Of a stretch of 64,000 nucleotides of DNA, positions 8,846 to 17,321 are shown piece by piece. Every line of letters starts with the position of its first letter. Position 1 is the first letter of the stretch. The stretch covers positions 1 to 64,000 of the forward strand of contig NZ_JAOEGN010000005.1 of NCBI RefSeq assembly GCF_025446935.1, in the 5' to 3' direction. The translations under genes were made by a program, and so were the position numbers. The notes under the pieces were generated by a model. That model was not told where the DNA came from, did not search any database, and saw only the letters and a list, made by a program, of their open reading frames with translations. This stretch comes from Paracholeplasma vituli (lineage in GTDB: Bacteria > Bacillota_I > Bacilli_A > Acholeplasmatales > UBA5453).

Positions 8846-9515
8846 GTCCAAAATACCTAAAGAAGGCTTCTATCGACAACGTGTCGAGCTCGATTTGATT
8901 AGGTTGTCCGACTTCTAGAATATCGATGATCTGGTGTGCATCGGAATTATATAAATCGTTATTATGCTTTTTAAGGTCAGGGTTACGATATTCAAAGCCA
9001 TCTAATGGATAGGACTGAGTATAGGCTAACCCACTTCTACTTTTTTTATCCATATGGGCATAGATGAGAATGTAATCAAATGGTTTTAGAACATCGATCA
9101 AATTCTCTATACCAAGTTCTAATGGGGTCGCTAGCAAGTAAGGATACATTTCTACGACTTCATCGTCGATGTTACACATCCACTGTTCACCATAATAGTC
9201 CGTATCGTAGGTTTGTTTGGGTAAGTAGGTTTCAAGGATGTGATCAAACTGCATAGCTTCCTCGATATGTTTGAAGTAACATAACACATCGAAACCCTCT
9301 TTAACAGTGATTTCAACCCCAGGTATGAATAAAAAGTCATAACTCTTCGATAATTCGTAACAGACTGGAATTTGTTTTAAACTGTTGTGATCGGTAACAC
9401 TGATGATATTTAGCTGTTTTAATGACGCCATATTAAAAATATTATTTGGCGTCATCAGCACATCCCCGCAGGGGGATAAAACACTGTGGATATGGAGGTC
9501 ATAGGCATATTTCAT
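8838..9515 (-). CDS. PHP-domain phosphoesterase, hydrogenase-associated
   Basis: This 225-residue protein opens with the PHP signature DLHIHSVLSPCGD, followed by SVTDHNS, PGVEITV and, near the end, NSDAHQI. These are the metal-binding His/Asp residues expected of a PHP hydrolase. The family includes the polymerase PHP domain and the YciV/RNase AM nucleotidase, so a phosphoesterase activity is likely but the substrate is unknown. It is embedded in the hydrogenase operon between a DRTGG-like gene and the HATPase gene, with 4- and 8-base overlaps, which implies a fixed stoichiometric partnership. Confidence 0.85.
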   Translation of the reverse strand: MKYAYDLHIHSVLSPCGDVLMTPNNIFNMASLKQLNIISVTDHNSLKQIPVCYELSKSYDFLFIPGVEITVKEGFDVLCYFKHIEEAMQFDHILETYLPKQTYDTDYYGEQWMCNIDDEVVEMYPYLLATPLELGIENLIDVLKPFDYILIYAHMDKKSRSGLAYTQSYPLDGFEYRNPDLKKHNNDLYNSDAHQIIDILEVGQPNQIELDTLSIEAFFRYFGHD

Positions 9516-9844
9516 AGTAACCCTCTTAAAACTAAATCCTGAATGACTTCATGGGTTAAATAGGTTGTCTTAATGACGGTTATTTGAGCTTCTTTCGCTT
9601 TTTCTATAAAGGCATCCGTCAACAAGGCATCCTGCGTTAATATCACGATTTGGAGGTCTAACATCGACATCACATTCAATGTCGATTGACTACAAATAAG
9701 TGTGATGAGGATATGATCTGGACGCATGTGCTTAATGGCTGTAGAAAGTAAGTCAGTCGCGAAAACGCCCTTGAATGAACTATCTTCAGTACCAGTTAAT
9801 CTTTGGTACTGTTCGTTATGTAGTAATGTGGACAGGTAAGCCAT
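9512..9844 (-). CDS. DRTGG-like small protein, hydrogenase-associated
   Basis: This 110-residue soluble protein has alternating beta/alpha hydrophobicity (VFATDLLSTAIKH, DHILITLIC, LDLQIVILTQDA, QITVIKTTYLT). It closely parallels the neighbouring DRTGG protein at 10256-10639 (AFCSDLMSDALVIM, HTILITGLA, DVVLLVRGK, NVMLLTTETT), and I read the two as paralogues. DRTGG domains occur as ligand-binding regulatory modules, for instance with CBS domains. It overlaps both neighbouring genes. Function unknown. Confidence 0.7.
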   Translation of the reverse strand: MAYLSTLLHNEQYQRLTGTEDSSFKGVFATDLLSTAIKHMRPDHILITLICSQSTLNVMSMLDLQIVILTQDALLTDAFIEKAKEAQITVIKTTYLTHEVIQDLVLRGLL

Positions 9845-10262
9845 CTCGATCCCCCACTTTAAAAAACATCTTTAAATGTGTCCCTCTAGGACTAGAATGA
9901 ATGGTGAGTCTGTCCGAGAGTTCTTTCATATTATTTAGCCCCATACCGGCTCCAAACCCATTGATATGAGCAATTTCAGATGCCGTAGAGTAGCCCTTTT
10001 TCATAGCTAGTTCGATATCCAAAATTCCAGGGCCATCATCGTAAAAATTAAGTTCGATAGTATCATCCAAAATTTCGTAGGTCATGTACCCACCCACTGA
10101 ATGGATAACTACATTGATTTCTGCTTCATAAGAGGCAGAACAGACGCGACTGATAAACGTTCGAGGGTATAAAAGATTCCCCTTAAGATACCGTTTTAAA
10201 TCCGAGGAAGCTCTTCCAGCTAAATCAAAGTTTCCCGCAATGATTTGATGTTCTTTTACCAT
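9816..10262 (-). CDS. RsbW-like anti-sigma-type ATPase, hydrogenase-associated
   Basis: This 148-residue protein is a stand-alone GHKL ATPase domain of the anti-sigma/serine-kinase group. ASYEAEINVVIHS holds the N-box-like helix, FYDDGPGILDIELAM is the G1 box, and GFGAGMGLNNMKELSD is the glycine-rich lid. No sigma factor or STAS anti-anti-sigma gene is nearby, so the classical partner-switching circuit is not obvious. It overlaps the next gene by 29 bases and the previous one by 7, and belongs to the conserved regulatory insert of the hydrogenase operon. Confidence 0.8.
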   Translation of the reverse strand: MVKEHQIIAGNFDLAGRASSDLKRYLKGNLLYPRTFISRVCSASYEAEINVVIHSVGGYMTYEILDDTIELNFYDDGPGILDIELAMKKGYSTASEIAHINGFGAGMGLNNMKELSDRLTIHSSPRGTHLKMFFKVGDRDGLPVHITT

Positions 10263-10639
10263 TGAATGTTGTATTTTACGCCACGTATGCCTAAACCATA
10301 AAGAACACCACTCGCATTGAACATGGTCGTTTCTGTGGTTAACAACATGACGTTGGCTTCGTGTGCCAACATAATGACTTTCTCAGAAGGGATTTTACCT
10401 CTGACCAATAGTACGACATCCACATCGAGCATTTCCGCTGTTCGGATGGATTGTTGTGTGGCTAAACCCGTGATGAGGATGGTGTGTTCAAGAATTTTTG
10501 GATCTTTGACTGAATTCATAATGACTAAAGCATCACTCATTAAATCCGAACAGAAAGCAAAGTTTATGTCTTTATCCTTCATCAGTGAGGGTGTGTATGT
10601 TTTCGCTTCCATCAAATCCATGATCTCAATTAGTTTCAT
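10256..10639 (-). CDS. DRTGG-domain protein, hydrogenase-associated
   Basis: This 127-residue protein resembles the DRTGG-domain proteins seen next to NuoE-like hydrogenase genes. It has repeated short beta-strands (HTILITGLA, VDVVLLVRGK, NVMLLTTET) alternating with helices and no membrane segment. It is likely to bind a small ligand. It overlaps the NuoE-like gene by 14 bases and the RsbW-like gene by 7. Its parallel with the shorter protein at 9512-9844 suggests that a duplication created a pair flanking the anti-sigma-like ATPase. Confidence 0.75.
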   Translation of the reverse strand: MKLIEIMDLMEAKTYTPSLMKDKDINFAFCSDLMSDALVIMNSVKDPKILEHTILITGLATQQSIRTAEMLDVDVVLLVRGKIPSEKVIMLAHEANVMLLTTETTMFNASGVLYGLGIRGVKYNIQW

Positions 10640-11126
10640 GTGGAAGTTCCTTTAGTTCTTTGATTGTTTCTTTTACCTTACTAACATTCGCATTTCCATG
10701 AATCGCACCATCAACAGAAAAAACAGGAGCGAGGCCACAAGCTCCAATACAGCGGGTGGAAACCAACGTGATTTCGCCATCAGGTGTCGTTTCTTTTTCT
10801 TTAATTTTAAGTTCGTTTTCCAAGGTTTCCATCAGGTTCTTAGAACCACGAACATAGCATGCTGTACCTAAGCAAACCGCAACCGTATGTTCTCCTTTAG
10901 GTGTGACTGAAAAGTTGCCATAAAAAGTGACAACGCCATTGATTTTAGCGATACTTTCGCCAAGTTCTTCTGAGATGATCTTTTGAATGGATAAAGGAAT
11001 ATAGCCAAAAATGGTCTGAGCATCATGCAATGTAGGCATGAGTGGACCTGGTTTCTGTTTGTTTTCCGCCATTCTAGCATAAAAAAGGTTAATCTTTTCT
11101 TGACAAAGATGGTCATTCATATTCAT
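10626..11126 (-). CDS. hydC: NuoE-like [2Fe-2S] subunit of the hydrogenase
   Basis: This 166-residue NuoE/HndA-type subunit has the four [2Fe-2S] ligands in VCLGTAC (C85, C90) and STRCIGACG (C126, C130), and the family motif GVVTFYGNFS. It is the first gene of the operon, with a good ribosome-binding site (GGAG, five bases before the ATG at 11126). It passes electrons to the NuoF-like subunit. Five regulatory genes separate it from the other hydrogenase subunits, an arrangement known from Clostridia-type clusters. Confidence 0.92.
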   Translation of the reverse strand: MNMNDHLCQEKINLFYARMAENKQKPGPLMPTLHDAQTIFGYIPLSIQKIISEELGESIAKINGVVTFYGNFSVTPKGEHTVAVCLGTACYVRGSKNLMETLENELKIKEKETTPDGEITLVSTRCIGACGLAPVFSVDGAIHGNANVSKVKETIKELKELPHETN

Positions 11127-11273
11127 TTTTCTCCTGTTATGTATCGGTTCTTACACCCTCATTTTAGCATAATCTATCTTAATTACTAGACGATTTTTTA
11201 TATAAATTATATATAATTAAATGATAACGGTTACAACGATTGGATTGGTGTAAATTTTCAATGAAATTAATCT

Positions 11274-11306
11274 GTAAAAAAAATACCCAGCCTTTTAGCT
11301 GGGTAT
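11274..11306 (-). terminator. Terminator of the beta-glucan locus after the LacI gene
   Basis: ATACCCAGC (11283-11291) and GCTGGGTAT (11298-11306) form a 9-bp stem, followed on the minus strand by an uninterrupted T-run. It closes the carbohydrate operon before the hydrogenase promoter region. Confidence 0.88.
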
Positions 11307-11322
11307 CCATTTAGTTCACATA

Positions 11323-12327
11323 TTAGTGATTACTTTTCTTTTTACACGAGTCTCTAACGACTATGGTCGCATCTACAATGATGGGTTTAACGGTTCTATG
11401 ACCTTGAACTAACATGTCGATTAACGCGTCACACGCCTGTTTCCCAATCGCTTCGATATCTTGTTTCATCGTTGTCAATTTAGGCGTACTAATATCACAG
11501 ATGGAAAGGTCATCGAATCCGATGATCGATACGTCATCTGGGACATGGTATCCATGGTTTTGAAGGTAGTGCAACGCTCCAATCGCCATTAGGTCAGATA
11601 CTGTACACACTGCGTCAGGCAACCCATAAGTTTCAAATAGATTTTTCATCGTCTTGTATCCTTCATCATAGGAATAGGATTCATTCGAATGGTTCTTGAT
11701 GTAATACGGTTCTAAATTCTTCTCTTTGATGAAATCTAGATAGCCTTTAAGACGTTCCCGTCCAATAAAATTCGAATAGGAACCATTTAAAAATGCAATC
11801 TTTCGATGACCCAAATCGTATAAATACTTACAAGACTTCTTGATCGCGTTATACGAATCGGTGTAAATGGTGTTTTTGGATTGATACCAAGGGTCAAACA
11901 TCATCAATGCGAGGTCGCTATTGATCAGCTTTCGTACAGATTCAACAGACGTACCTGTCGAAATCACTAATACTGCGTCCACATTCTTCGAGATACAGTG
12001 TTTTAAATAGTTCTGGCTAGTACCATTATCCGATAGGAATAGGATATCGTAGCCTCTACCTTGAACATTACGACGAAAGGCTTCTAAAACGGATGAAAAG
12101 AATAGGTTTTTAAGACCGTATTCGACTTCGTATACGACACCAACTGTATCGGCACGTTTACGAACCAAACTTTGTGCGGTGGCATTGGGTGTATAGCCCA
12201 TTTCAGTCGCTAAATTCATTATTTTTGATCGCGTTTTTTCACTTATTTCACTGTATCCATTCAGTGCTTTTGATACAGTAGACGTTGAAACCCCTAATTC
12301 TTGTGCTATTTTTGCTATGGTTACCAT
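11323..12327 (-). CDS. LacI-family transcriptional regulator of the beta-glucan locus
   Basis: The LacI/GalR repressor is 334 residues from the ATG at 12327. That start is chosen because the SD sequence GAGGTGA lies seven bases upstream, whereas a GTG at 12336 falls within the SD. The N-terminal helix-turn-helix reads MVTIAKIAQELGVSTSTVSKALNG, with the hinge helix at NATAQSLV, followed by a periplasmic-binding-like sensor domain (DAVLVISTG, ISIIGFDDLS-type motif as VSIIGFDDLSICD). It lies 66 bases downstream of the GH3 gene. It probably binds the CG-centred palindromes at the GH30 and binding-protein promoters, releasing them when a glucan oligosaccharide binds. Confidence 0.93.
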   Translation of the reverse strand: MVTIAKIAQELGVSTSTVSKALNGYSEISEKTRSKIMNLATEMGYTPNATAQSLVRKRADTVGVVYEVEYGLKNLFFSSVLEAFRRNVQGRGYDILFLSDNGTSQNYLKHCISKNVDAVLVISTGTSVESVRKLINSDLALMMFDPWYQSKNTIYTDSYNAIKKSCKYLYDLGHRKIAFLNGSYSNFIGRERLKGYLDFIKEKNLEPYYIKNHSNESYSYDEGYKTMKNLFETYGLPDAVCTVSDLMAIGALHYLQNHGYHVPDDVSIIGFDDLSICDISTPKLTTMKQDIEAIGKQACDALIDMLVQGHRTVKPIIVDATIVVRDSCKKKSNH

Positions 12328-12392
12328 CCAAATCACCTCAGACTGCTTTCCATTATACTCGGATAAAACGATTTTTGACTTGTAAATTTATA

Positions 12393-14225
12393 TTAAGAAT
12401 TATACTTTAAACCCGAACCATACCCGAAGAGATACTCACTTGGGTCATACTCTGGGTCTAACATGGTGTGCATTGCTTGTTCAACGGTGCGTGGGTATGT
12501 GTATGGTAAGATACCCTTAAAGTCATAATCCCCATAAAGAACATCTGTTATGCCTAAACCTTCAGTCCCCGGTAAGAATGCCATCACAAAGGCATCAAAG
12601 CCATCGATGTAATCGGTAATGAGTAGTGGTTTAGAACTCAGCATGATTGTAATAACAGGTACTGGACTGTTCGCTAATTGATTAATCCACTCCAGGTTAC
12701 TAGCATAGCCAGTATCACTGGATAATGACAGCGCAACGGAATCCCCCATCATTTCAGCATGTGGTTTTTCCGCTAACACAAGGACTACTGCATCGACTTT
12801 ATTAATATCTTCAATCGAGGTATAGATAGTGCCTGTTGTAACTGATTCAAAGGCTTGTTGAATGGTAGTTCCTGCTGTTTGAATATTGTCTCCACCTTGC
12901 CACGAAATGGTCCATCCGCCTGATTGGATCCCGATGTTATTCGCACCAGGTCCGACGACTAAGATGTCTTGATCCTTTTTAAGTGGCAATGCTTGGTTTT
13001 CATTTTTTAGTAGTACAAGGGATTCACGTACTGCTTGTCTAGCAATAGCTAGAGAAGCTTCATTGCGAAGATCAGACTTTACTTGAGCTTTTTTAACAAA
13101 TAAACCCATTTCATACTTCACTGTTAAGATACGTGAAACCGCATCATTAATTCGTGACATTTGAATCAGATTATTATTTACACCATACTTGATGGCTGCA
13201 ATCACATCTTCAAAATTATGTGGTTGCATCAGCATATCGATACCCGCATTCACAGCTTCAATGACTTTACCTTGAAAGGTAGTTTTCTCAATGTTATCAA
13301 TCCCGTTGTAATCAGAGATAACAATCCCTTTAAAGCCCATTTCACCCTTGAGGGTATCGGTGATTAAAGGTTTATTTTGATGCATGGGTACGCCATTTAA
13401 GAGGCTATAGCTGACCATGATGGTCTTCACACCTGCTTCTATCGCTTCTGCATATAAAGGTAAGTGGATGGTTTCCAGTTCAGTTTGTGAAATAATGGAA
13501 TTACCACGGTCGAGTTTTCCAGATAGACCGGTACCGTAAGTGGTATAGCCATCGCCAACAAAGTGTTTAGCGGATCCCGCAATACCGTGAGTTTGAATAC
13601 CTTCAATATAGGGTTTAATCAAATTCATTGCCACGGCTGGATTTTCACCGAGTGTCTCGTAAGTACGACCCCAACGTTTATCCTTAATTAAACCTAAAGA
13701 TGGGGAAAAATTATACGTGATCCCCGTTTGTGATATTTCATAGGCTGTCGCTTCACCAATCGCTCTCATGAGCTCTGGGTTATTAGCAGCAGCCAATCCA
13801 ATGTTATGCGGGAAAATGGTTGCGTCTTTTACGTTATTGTGGCCATGTACCGCATCCACACCATAAATGATGGGAATGCCAGAACTGCTATCCACCGATG
13901 CATTATAAAACGTTTCATACATTGAATACCAGTTATTAACAACATTCATAGCTGGGGCGTTACCGCCACCATTTAAAATCGATCCGATATTCAGTGCTTT
14001 AGCTTTCGCAGGGGTAATGCCATTGCCATTATTTGAGCGTTCTGCTTGGATCATTTGGCCGACTTTTTCATCTAATGTGAGGTTGTCAATCCACCAAGCC
14101 ACTTTTTCTTCTATCGTATCGTATTGGTCTGGTCCTTCTTCGATGACCACTGGTGGTTTCTCTTTACAAGCAACCAAAAAGACACCAATACTTAACATCA
14201 GTAATATATAAAATAGTTTTTTCAT
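12393..14225 (-). CDS. GH3 beta-glucosidase lipoprotein
   Basis: This 610-residue glycoside hydrolase family 3 enzyme has a lipoprotein signal (lipobox FLVAC, Cys20) and is therefore anchored outside the cell. It shows the GH3 motifs GRTYETLGENP, the substrate-contact KHFVGDG, and the nucleophile D305 in IVISDYNGID, where SDW is more usual. The second alpha/beta domain starts around ESLVLLKNENQALPL. It should release glucose from beta-glucan oligosaccharides made by the neighbouring GH16 and GH30 enzymes. It is the last enzyme gene of the operon, with an SD AAGGAG before the ATG. Confidence 0.93.
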   Translation of the reverse strand: MKKLFYILLMLSIGVFLVACKEKPPVVIEEGPDQYDTIEEKVAWWIDNLTLDEKVGQMIQAERSNNGNGITPAKAKALNIGSILNGGGNAPAMNVVNNWYSMYETFYNASVDSSSGIPIIYGVDAVHGHNNVKDATIFPHNIGLAAANNPELMRAIGEATAYEISQTGITYNFSPSLGLIKDKRWGRTYETLGENPAVAMNLIKPYIEGIQTHGIAGSAKHFVGDGYTTYGTGLSGKLDRGNSIISQTELETIHLPLYAEAIEAGVKTIMVSYSLLNGVPMHQNKPLITDTLKGEMGFKGIVISDYNGIDNIEKTTFQGKVIEAVNAGIDMLMQPHNFEDVIAAIKYGVNNNLIQMSRINDAVSRILTVKYEMGLFVKKAQVKSDLRNEASLAIARQAVRESLVLLKNENQALPLKKDQDILVVGPGANNIGIQSGGWTISWQGGDNIQTAGTTIQQAFESVTTGTIYTSIEDINKVDAVVLVLAEKPHAEMMGDSVALSLSSDTGYASNLEWINQLANSPVPVITIMLSSKPLLITDYIDGFDAFVMAFLPGTEGLGITDVLYGDYDFKGILPYTYPRTVEQAMHTMLDPEYDPSEYLFGYGSGLKYNS

Positions 14226-14238
14226 AAGTCTCCTTCAG

Positions 14239-15153
14239 TTATTGGTTACGTCTTAATGATTGAACGGTCGGTGATTGATACACGCGAACGTAATCAACTT
14301 CCATGCGCCAAGGGAAACTATCATTATCGATACCTTGTACGGCACCCCAATCCCCACCTACTGCGATATTAAGCAATAAATGGAATGGGTTATCAAATGG
14401 CCAATGCGCATTTTTTGGTTGAGCCAATAATGCCAAAGGACGATAGCGGTAATAAGTTACGCCATCAATCTTAAATAGGATTTGGTCAGGGAACCATTCG
14501 ATTTCATAAACGTGGAATGCAGCGGTTGCATCCGAAACCACTTTGGATCCACCTTTTTGGGTATTAATCTTCTGGTTATACGCTTGTGTATGGATACTAC
14601 CATGGATACGATTTGGGTCGTAACCCACATGTTCCATGATGTCGATTTCACCACTATTTGGCCAAGCACCATAGATGTAATTGGTTGGTAACATCCAAAT
14701 TGCTGGCCATGAACCACGTCCTGTAGGGACTTTAGCATTGACTTGAATCTTACCATATTTCCACTGTGCTTTATTACGGGTCACTAGACGGGCTGAGGTA
14801 TAATTCCATGTTCTATCGCCAGAAGTATACGCTTCTTTTTTGGCTTCAATGATGAGTTTCTCACCATCGACCCAAGCGTTGTTACCATTATTAGTATAAT
14901 ACTGTAATTCATTATTACCAAAACCACTTCCACCGGTATCGTAATCCCATTTTGAGGACTCTGGAAGACCTTCATAATCAAACTCATCCGACCACACTAA
15001 ATTGTAATCGTTAATGGCGTCTGCATTGTATTCATACCCACAAATTTTGCAATAAGGGGTTGGTGTTGGTTCTGGTTTCGGTTCTTCTTGTTTACATGAA
15101 GCAAGGAGGGGTGCTGAGATAATCAGCAACCCCAAAATAAGCCATTTTTTCAT
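14239..15153 (-). CDS. GH16 endo-beta-1,3-glucanase (laminarinase-type) lipoprotein
   Basis: The ATG at 15153 is preferred because AGGTGA lies five bases upstream; a GTG at 15162 would overlap the preceding gene. The 304-residue protein has a lipobox LLASC (Cys20), a proline-rich linker, a short Cys-x-x-Cys segment (CKIC) and a GH16 domain with the catalytic EIDIME signature (E169, D171, E174). The GEIDIMEHVG context is typical of beta-1,3(-1,4)-glucanases that cut laminarin. It starts one base after the stop of the upstream permease gene. Confidence 0.93.
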   Translation of the reverse strand: MKKWLILGLLIISAPLLASCKQEEPKPEPTPTPYCKICGYEYNADAINDYNLVWSDEFDYEGLPESSKWDYDTGGSGFGNNELQYYTNNGNNAWVDGEKLIIEAKKEAYTSGDRTWNYTSARLVTRNKAQWKYGKIQVNAKVPTGRGSWPAIWMLPTNYIYGAWPNSGEIDIMEHVGYDPNRIHGSIHTQAYNQKINTQKGGSKVVSDATAAFHVYEIEWFPDQILFKIDGVTYYRYRPLALLAQPKNAHWPFDNPFHLLLNIAVGGDWGAVQGIDNDSFPWRMEVDYVRVYQSPTVQSLRRNQ

Positions 15154-15154
15154 A

Positions 15155-16309
15155 TTATTCACCTGTCATACCGGTACGTTCAATACCTTCAATAAACTTA
15201 CGTTGTGCCAATAGATACAAAATCAACAAAGGCAAAATCGATAAGAACGTTGCTGCGGTCTTATACCCTTCGTTAATAAGTGCAATTCCGGCATCATCAG
15301 GGTTCGAACCAGCTTGACCAGCGAATTGCGAGTCAAACAAGGCGAGACGTGATACGATGAGCGGATTTCCACTATTAAAGAAAATAGTAGCCGTATAAAT
15401 GTCATTCCAGTTCCAAATGAATGCGAAGAGGAACACGATGATGATGATTGGTACGACCAGTTTGACATAGATGTACCAAAATACTTGAAGTGATTTCGCA
15501 CCGTCCACACGTGCAGCTTCATCAAGCGATACCGGAATCATCTTAAAGAAGTTATAGAAGATGAGAATTAAGATCGCTGAATTAATGCCTTGTCCAAAGA
15601 GGGCTAAAATGACTTGAGGGTATAGGGTTTGGAAAAGTGTACGTTTGATGATGCCATCTAAGAAGGTATCCATAAAGAGCGTTTCAAAAATTGGAATCCA
15701 AACTTTATCCTGTAAGTTACTAAAGAGCATGATTCTTGGAATCGTCACCATTGGTAATGGGATAATAAAGGAAAGTAATACCATGGTGAACCAGAAGTTT
15801 TTAAACTTAAAGTTAAAACGTGCGAACGCGAATCCTGCAAATGCGGTAATGACCGTTTGAATGGATGCGAGGATAAAGACGTTACGAATACTCTTGAACA
15901 GGTTCCCTGGGTTGGTGAAAATGCCACCAATGCGTTCACCAAAGGACAAGCCTTCAGCGATTAAGGATGGTGGTAACAACCCTAAAACACGGTTCGAAAC
16001 GATGAAGTTAGAGAATGATAAGCGTGATGGTATCCAACTAACTTCAGGGTCTAATAGGTCTGCACGTGTCATGAATGACATCGAAATCATTCTTAAAATC
16101 GGAAATAAGAAAACATAGCTAATCCCAATCAATAAGGCATAAACTGCCAATTTACCAATGAGACCGTTCGCAGCGGAGTGACCAAACACCATTTTTTTGA
16201 GCTTGTCACTCTTCAGGAAATCGACCATGGTTTGGTAGGTTTTCTTAATCCAAGCGACGCTTTGTTTAAAAACGTGTTTTGCTTTGGTCAAAAAAGTATC
16301 ATTCGACAT
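15155..16309 (-). CDS. Sugar ABC transporter permease (MalG-like)
   Basis: This 384-residue permease has about six membrane helices and an EAA loop (DEAARVDGAKSLQVFWYIYVKLVVPI) typical of the MalG side of carbohydrate importers. It is longer than usual because of an N-terminal cytoplasmic extension of about 50 residues and an insert between TM1 and TM2. It overlaps the MalF-like gene by 11 bases. It is the second of two MalG-like genes in this locus; no ATPase is present, so a shared MsmK-type ATPase encoded elsewhere is likely. Confidence 0.9.
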   Translation of the reverse strand: MSNDTFLTKAKHVFKQSVAWIKKTYQTMVDFLKSDKLKKMVFGHSAANGLIGKLAVYALLIGISYVFLFPILRMISMSFMTRADLLDPEVSWIPSRLSFSNFIVSNRVLGLLPPSLIAEGLSFGERIGGIFTNPGNLFKSIRNVFILASIQTVITAFAGFAFARFNFKFKNFWFTMVLLSFIIPLPMVTIPRIMLFSNLQDKVWIPIFETLFMDTFLDGIIKRTLFQTLYPQVILALFGQGINSAILILIFYNFFKMIPVSLDEAARVDGAKSLQVFWYIYVKLVVPIIIIVFLFAFIWNWNDIYTATIFFNSGNPLIVSRLALFDSQFAGQAGSNPDDAGIALINEGYKTAATFLSILPLLILYLLAQRKFIEGIERTGMTGE

Positions 16310-17309
16310 GGTTCTTCTCCTTTCTGCGTTTAATCATACGATTCACAAATTCCTTAACCGTTTCATTTTGATAACGGTGTCTGTGTTGTTGTCTTTGGAG
16401 ACGTTTAACAAATTTTTGTTGTTTTTCTTGTAAGGTTTCTTTATAGACATCTTTATCACGTTCTCTTAATAAGAAGAAAATGAGGACGATGAATAATAAG
16501 ACTACGAACGAGTAGATCAATACGACTGCAGCAGCGAAGCCTAAACCATTGGTGTAATTGTCATTGATTGTACGAATAATGAATGCGTACATCGGATTGA
16601 TTTCGAATATCGCAATCTGGACAACCGTGAAGATCCCTACAACCAAAGCCGTGCTCTTCAAATTCGGTAAGCTTATCTTCCAAAGCATTTGCCAGGAGTT
16701 CGCACCGTCAATTTGAGCCGCTTCAAACAGCTGTGAATTGATTTTTTGGAGCCCGTTTAAGAATAGAACAATTGGAATCCCAGTGAACCATAAGATGGTT
16801 GAGAAGTTGTTGAAAATCCCAACAAGCACTCCCGCTAATGTATCTGAGTAGTTCGCAATCATTCTAAAGACTAAGATACTCGACACATCAATGAGTTCTG
16901 TGGCTCGTGAAGACCCTAATTGACTGAGTACTGGCCCAGACATCACAACGACTGGGAAGAAAAAGATCAATCGGAATCCCGATCTAAACTTGATTTTGGT
17001 ATTTAACAAAATCGCTAAGATGAGGGACAACACGAGAATAGCTGGAACATAAGATAGTTCCACAATGATGAATTCAATTAATAACGGGGTGAAATTGGTA
17101 TTTCTAACAAAAGCGGTAATGTAGTTTTCTAACCCCGTGAACGTATTGTTCCAACCATTGATATCCTTAACGACGTTATTGAAGGAAAGGATGATGGTAT
17201 AGAATAATGGATACAGTACGAATACTAAAAATCCAATAATCCAAGGTAGGAGGAACAAATAGGCGGATAGGTTTTGATTAATCGGTTTTCTTTTACGTGA
17301 TTTAGCCAT
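16299..17309 (-). CDS. Sugar ABC transporter permease (MalF-like)
   Basis: This 336-residue protein has six membrane helices and an EAA motif (FEAAQIDGANSWQMLWKISLP). A strongly basic C-terminal tail of about 50 residues (FVKRLQRQQHRHRYQ) is unusual and could dock to the membrane or to RNA. It pairs with the downstream MalG-like gene. Together with the other pair at 21859-23677 it gives this locus two complete permease heterodimers. Confidence 0.9.
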   Translation of the reverse strand: MAKSRKRKPINQNLSAYLFLLPWIIGFLVFVLYPLFYTIILSFNNVVKDINGWNNTFTGLENYITAFVRNTNFTPLLIEFIIVELSYVPAILVLSLILAILLNTKIKFRSGFRLIFFFPVVVMSGPVLSQLGSSRATELIDVSSILVFRMIANYSDTLAGVLVGIFNNFSTILWFTGIPIVLFLNGLQKINSQLFEAAQIDGANSWQMLWKISLPNLKSTALVVGIFTVVQIAIFEINPMYAFIIRTINDNYTNGLGFAAAVVLIYSFVVLLFIVLIFFLLRERDKDVYKETLQEKQQKFVKRLQRQQHRHRYQNETVKEFVNRMIKRRKEKNHVE

Positions 17310-17321
17310 GGTGTCGTCCTC

